Shown here: in pieces, positions 48,675 through 52,119 of the stretch
Layout: each line of letters begins with the position of its first letter
How positions within the stretch are numbered: position 1 is the first letter of the stretch
Source of the DNA: CAYVLA01 sp964549615 [NCBI: uncultured Thermococci archaeon]
GTDB lineage: Archaea; CAYQAE01; CAYVLA01
Assembly: GCA_964549615.1 (NCBI GenBank)
Contig: CAZJVP010000094.1
Span: 1 to 52,119, forward strand
Direction of reading: 5' to 3'
DNA: 52,119 bases
Made by a program: the position numbers and the translations under genes
The notes under the pieces: generated by a model
The model's database searches: none
The model's input: the letters and a program-made list of their open reading frames with translations, nothing else
What the model was told of the DNA's origin: nothing

Positions 48675-48760
48675 GCGCGCTGCGTCCTCCTTGCTGTGAG
48701 TCCAGCAGGGCCGCAAGAGCTATGCTGCGGGCCTTGGCGACGAACGCCGCCGATGTGGGG

Positions 48761-48768
48761 CTTATAAA
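48761..48768 (-). promoter_or_regulatory. TATA-like box of the three-gene envelope operon
   Basis: CTTTATAA on the minus strand, centred near 48765. A start 27 nt downstream lies about 22 nt before the in-frame TTG at 48716 and 64 nt before the preferred ATG at 48674. Confidence 0.55.
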
Positions 48769-48841
48769 GATTGCCATTGGCCATCGAGCATTGAACATTG
48801 AACCAAGATTGAATATCGATACACTCAAGCACCTCCCAAGT

Positions 48842-48849
48842 TATTTAAT
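48842..48849 (+). promoter_or_regulatory. TATA-like box of the beta-helix surface protein gene
   Basis: TATTTAAT is centred at 48846, 37-43 nt before the possible TTG (48883) and GTG (48889) starts; a short leader of 10-16 nt results. Confidence 0.55.
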
Positions 48850-48882
48850 AGGCGAGAAGCAGCCAGCAGTAGCAATCCGTGA

Positions 48883-50223
48883 TTGGCCGTGGACAGATCC
48901 AAGTCGGTGCTTCTCGTTTCACTCCTGCTGGCAGCTCTCCTGTTGAAGTGCGGAGGCAACGTTACAGAAGTTGAGGCCTCTTCCTCGACGTTTCAGGGGG
49001 ACCTGATTCTAACCGGAAATAATGTGACGGTTATCGAGAACAAAGAGTTTGAGATCAACGGAAGCATAATCGTCCAGGGGAATGCGACTTTGGTTCTGAG
49101 GAATGCTCTGCTGAATTTCATGCAAAGCGCGGGATCCCGGTTCGGCTTGATCCTCCGAAACCCCTCCGGCGGCAATCCACGTCTTTTGATAGAGAACGCC
49201 ACGATGCTCGGAAACGACTACTATCTCACGTGCGACTTGATGAAAAACTCCTCAGCATCGGTGTACAGACTCGTAGCTCCAAAGCTGTATCTCTACGCGC
49301 ATGAATCGTCCACAATGATGATCTCGGATTCTACGATACTTGACGTAGGCGGCATGGGGCGTTCCGTCGTGAGCCTGTCGAATTGTTCGTTGTGGGCCGC
49401 GGAGGTTCGAGATGATTCGACCTACAAGCTGGTCGGTTGCACGATCGACATACTGCAAGCATACAGCACCCAAAGCATAGACGTGGTTGGCTCCTCGGTC
49501 AAGGACTACGTCGCACTATCCACTCGGGCGGCAAACTGCTCAGCAGATCGACTTGTCCCGGGCCTCGTCACGAAGTGGAGCTTTCCGCGCAACTGCTCAG
49601 TTCTGGTAGCTCCGGGTGGTAAGGCTTCAAACCTCACGTTGATGGATACTCAAGTGAATGGCTGGGTCTTCACAGCCTCTGATTCAAATGTCAGAATATC
49701 AAACTCGAATCTGCGGGGAGTCTACTGTAGCGGCACCACCAATCTGATGCTGACGAATTCAACAGCTCCCCAGATGCAGGAGAACATCAGGGATCTGTCT
49801 CAGGTTGTTGTCCGCTGGTACCTCGAGGTTCATGTGGTCGACTCAATCGGGCAGGACGTTCCGTCCGCGGACGTGGAAGCCCGGTTCTCAAACGGAACGG
49901 CAGCGGAATGGAAGTTGACCGATTCAGACGGTTGGGCAAGGTTGACGTTGATGGAGAAGCTGCTGAATGCTACTATGGTGCATCGAGCTGGCAGCTACTC
50001 AGTTAGAGCAACATATGGACCGCATTCAGCCGCCACGACGGTAGACATGACCGAGAGCAAGAGGATCACGCTCAGACTCCCAGACGTTGTGGTTGCGGAG
50101 TCTCATCTGTTCCTCACTCTGCTTTTGTTCCCGGCCTTGGCGCTTTTCACCGCACGGAAGCTGGATACGTTATCGGTACAGTCCCTTCCAGAAGCGGAGG
50201 GTTCTAGGCCACCAAGCGAATAA
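48883..50223 (+). CDS. secreted, membrane-anchored beta-helix surface protein with many N-glycosylation sequons
   Basis: The 446-residue protein has a signal-type segment (SVLLVSLLLAALLLKCGG). Repeated short strands with a rhythm of ILIENATMLGNDYYL and ISDSTILDVGG type follow, resembling a right-handed parallel beta-helix. A more beta-sandwich-like part lies near residues 330-400 (VVRWYLEVHVVDSIGQDVPSADVEARFSNGTA), and a C-terminal hydrophobic helix (SHLFLTLLLFPALALFTARKL) ends it. I count twelve N-x-S/T sequons, as in archaeal surface glycoproteins. Base composition is visibly lower in GC than its neighbours. The start may be GTG 48889. Ligand or role unknown. Confidence 0.75.
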   Translation: MAVDRSKSVLLVSLLLAALLLKCGGNVTEVEASSSTFQGDLILTGNNVTVIENKEFEINGSIIVQGNATLVLRNALLNFMQSAGSRFGLILRNPSGGNPRLLIENATMLGNDYYLTCDLMKNSSASVYRLVAPKLYLYAHESSTMMISDSTILDVGGMGRSVVSLSNCSLWAAEVRDDSTYKLVGCTIDILQAYSTQSIDVVGSSVKDYVALSTRAANCSADRLVPGLVTKWSFPRNCSVLVAPGGKASNLTLMDTQVNGWVFTASDSNVRISNSNLRGVYCSGTTNLMLTNSTAPQMQENIRDLSQVVVRWYLEVHVVDSIGQDVPSADVEARFSNGTAAEWKLTDSDGWARLTLMEKLLNATMVHRAGSYSVRATYGPHSAATTVDMTESKRITLRLPDVVVAESHLFLTLLLFPALALFTARKLDTLSVQSLPEAEGSRPPSE

Positions 50224-50546
50224 CATGATTCTACGCACAAGAGAGAACCATCGAAGCGGGGACCGAACTCGGGGTTGTCGATGAATGCTGGGTCACCAGG
50301 AGGTCTGACTGCTGCGAGAAAGCCACCCACACTAGATACCGGCGGGTTACTGCTGGAGAAATGCACCTTATCAGGGTCGATTGCGTTAGCAGCAGTATCT
50401 AGGACTTGAGGTGTGACTCTGGCCCCAGCGTCGTCCTGAACGGAGAACGAGACCATTGAGGCATTGAAACATCGCGCTCTCATTTCCGATCTCACCACCC
50501 CCGACAGACATATTAGTCGAAAGCCCAGTCCGCCCAGAGGTAGTTA
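50224..50546. other. 323-nt non-coding region, possibly with a gene remnant
   Basis: On the minus strand an open frame spans 50103-50498 and overlaps the end of the surface gene antiparallel. Its middle (SNPPVSSVGGFLAAVRPPGDPAF) has a protein-like feel, but it has no ribosome-binding site or homologue I can name, so it may be a decayed gene or chance. The right end contains the TATA-like box ACATATTAG (about 50508-50516) for the next gene. Confidence 0.3.
50508..50516 (+). promoter_or_regulatory. TATA-like box of the phosphodiesterase gene
   Basis: ACATATTAG is centred at 50512, 35 nt before the ATG at 50547, leaving a leader of about 8 nt that includes GAGGT. Confidence 0.5.
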
Positions 50547-52119
50547 TGGTCAGGGTCTACTGCATATGTCTTGACGGCGCCCCGCCCAACCTCTTGGTGC
50601 GGTTCGCCAGGGACGGGACCATGCCCAACCTCGGGAAGATCCTATCGGAGGCCTCTTGGTCCCGGGCCCTACCGTCAATTCCCACCGTCACCTCGGTCAA
50701 CTGGACGACCATGGTCACTGGGCTGCACGGGGGAACTCACGGAAGACCTTACTCCAACCAACAGGTCAGGTACTTCTGGGAAGCCGCGGAGGAAAAAGGA
50801 ATCCGGGTCGGGCTTGCCAACATCGAACACAACGAGCTGCGTGGCTCGAGTTTCTACGTGGAGCACGCCAAGGTGATCGCAGATGCGGCCACGATGAAGG
50901 TGAACTCGGGGGACGCCGGAAGTTTCCCCATCAAGACGCAGGATGGCGCTGAGATAGCCGAAGCGCGCTTCGAGATCTCAGATCATCTGAGGCTGGAGAT
51001 CCAGGGCTTTACGACGGCCCGAATCCGAGCAAGAAGAGACGAGATGTCCGACTACGCGCTGTTCCGGGTCAATGACCACGAGAGGACCCCGGTCTGCACG
51101 AGGGCAAGATACGACAGCGGGGGCTCGACCCTTTACATCTCCCCTTTGCGAAGCACGCAAAGATTCGCCGACCCCCCAGGCATCGAGGGCCATCTCATAT
51201 CGATCGCGGGGCCACCTCCGGTCAGGGGATTTCCGCTATTCCACAGGGGCGTGGCCGATCTCAACGTGGCCATAGAGGAGGAGGCGTATCATGCACGTTG
51301 GTTTGGAAAGGTAGCGGCCCATGAGATGGGCGCGTCCGAGGACGGCCTCTGGTTCCACAGACACAACACCACCGACGGGGTGGGCCACTTCTACCTCGGC
51401 CTGGTAGACCCGGGCGCGCGGGCCTACGACCCGTCAAGCCTAGAAGCGAACTGGTCCGCGCTCAGACGCTGGTACTCGACGGTCGACTCGATCTTCGAGG
51501 AGATCCTCAAGGCTGACCCCGAGGCCCGATTCGCCATGTGCACGGACCACGGGAACATCGGCTTCTCGAGGATTGTTTCCGTGGGAAAGCTTCTCGTCGA
51601 CAGCGGCCTCGCCAAGCCGAACCCGGAATCCCCCCACATCCTCGACCAAAGAGCATCCGCAGCCTTCCTATCCTCAAACGAGATCTTCATCAACTCCAGC
51701 CATGCCCCAGGCGCGGATGCCAGCTATGAGGCAATAAGGTCCAGGATCATAGAGCTTCTGCGCAGCTTGGTCGACCCGAGCACCTCGCGGCACGTAGTCT
51801 CCCTAGCGGTCAGGAGGGAGGAGGCAAGCGCGCTGCTGTACTGGGGAAAGGCGAGGGGCGACATCCTCTACTTCCTTGAACCCGGGTATCTGTGTCCAGG
51901 ACCGTACGTGATGGAGGAGGTTTTCAGGGACGCTCCCGTCCCCAAGCACGGGGCTGAACACTTCGGATGTCTTCCGGGATACGAAGACGACATCGGCTCA
52001 ACCTATTCGTTCATGGCTTTCTCCGGATACCCGGGAGGAGAGAGGGACGTCGGCGCACTCGGCCCCGTCCACCTCGTTGACTTCGCCCCAACCGTCCTTG
52101 CGATGATGGGCATGTGCGC
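50547..52119 (+). CDS. type I phosphodiesterase/nucleotide pyrophosphatase-like protein (alkaline phosphatase superfamily), cut by the window edge
   Basis: At least 524 residues; the frame is still open at the window end. YCICLDGAPPNLLVRF gives the first metal Asp. PSIPTVTSVNWTTMVTGLHGGTHG carries the nucleophile Thr/Ser region typical of NPP-type enzymes (T-x-x-N-W-x-x-x-x-T-G ... H-G). FHRHNTTDGVGHFYLG provides a metal-binding Asp and His, and MCTDHGNIGF the late Asp-His pair. A long insert between the first motifs (residues 100-240) is beta-rich. These enzymes cleave phosphodiesters or phosphonates. No signal peptide is visible, so the protein may be cytoplasmic. Its continuation lies outside the window. 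Confidence 0.85.

Noticed and set aside
50103-50498. 131-residue minus-strand frame
   Set aside because: It overlaps the surface protein gene, lacks a ribosome-binding site and has no recognisable family; kept only as a possible remnant in the intergenic entry.

Overview
The window is a GC-rich, gene-dense stretch of an archaeal chromosome. The domain call rests on promoters and proteins. Many genes have an A/T-rich TATA-like box (TTTATAT, CATTTAAT, CTTATAG) centred about 26-32 nt before the start codon, so many transcripts are leaderless or nearly so. ATG, GTG and TTG starts are all common, and several operons use ATGA, GTGA, TTGA or TGATG stop/start overlaps. The proteins include an archaeoflavoprotein AfpA, a short-leader prenyl diphosphate synthase, GvpD/KaiC-like ATPases, an AN1 zinc finger and an AmmeMemoRadiSam system. 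The lineage cannot be fixed from sequence alone; an uncultivated Thermoproteota or Thermoplasmatota group is plausible. No rRNA, tRNA, CRISPR or insertion sequence was seen.

Layout. Positions 1-7.2 kb: end of a membrane protein, DUF72 protein, small helical protein, amidohydrolase, URO-D-like protein, large carbohydrate-active-type protein and a rubredoxin-flavoprotein fusion. Positions 7.2-12.7 kb: a two-gene catabolic operon (heparinase II/III-like lyase, then GH38 alpha-mannosidase). Positions 12.9-16.8 kb: a four-helix membrane protein, a YkgJ-type cysteine-cluster protein, and an AmmeMemoRadiSam pair that appears to lie outside the membrane. Positions 17-19.1 kb: a CBS protein coupled to an ArsB/NhaD-type transporter, preceded by an unusually long, structured leader. 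Positions 19.3-24.3 kb: purple-acid-phosphatase-like protein, sulfatase, C-terminally short GH3-family adenylating enzyme, zinc-ribbon membrane protein. Positions 24.5-31.1 kb: AN1-finger/propeller/toroid protein, prenyl synthase, and an ABC exporter with an auxiliary extracytoplasmic protein. Positions 31.2-34.3 kb: AbrB, M55 peptidase, AfpA/Isf redox pair, MarC.

Positions 34.3-41.3 kb hold two paralogous GvpD-like ATPases. A run of three tiny single-span membrane proteins precedes the first; an esterase-like hydrolase, an MscS channel and a SHOCT-like small protein lie before the second. Positions 41.4-45.4 kb: glycosidase-like protein, ThuA-like protein, HIT protein, second esterase. Positions 45.5-48.7 kb: a tightly coupled three-gene operon of membrane-anchored extracytoplasmic proteins whose first gene is a paralogue of the ABC auxiliary protein at 28.0-29.3 kb. 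Positions 48.9-52.1 kb: a sequon-rich beta-helix surface protein and a truncated type I phosphodiesterase.

Functional picture: lyase, mannosidase, sulfatase, phosphatase, ThuA and esterases suggest use or remodelling of sulfated or uronic-acid-containing glycans. Much of the remainder is envelope biology. The best candidates for undescribed biology are the coupled envelope operon and its ABC-linked paralogue, the micro-membrane-protein/GvpD-like ATPase locus, the structured leader of the CBS-transporter operon, and the apparently exported AmmeMemoRadiSam pair.
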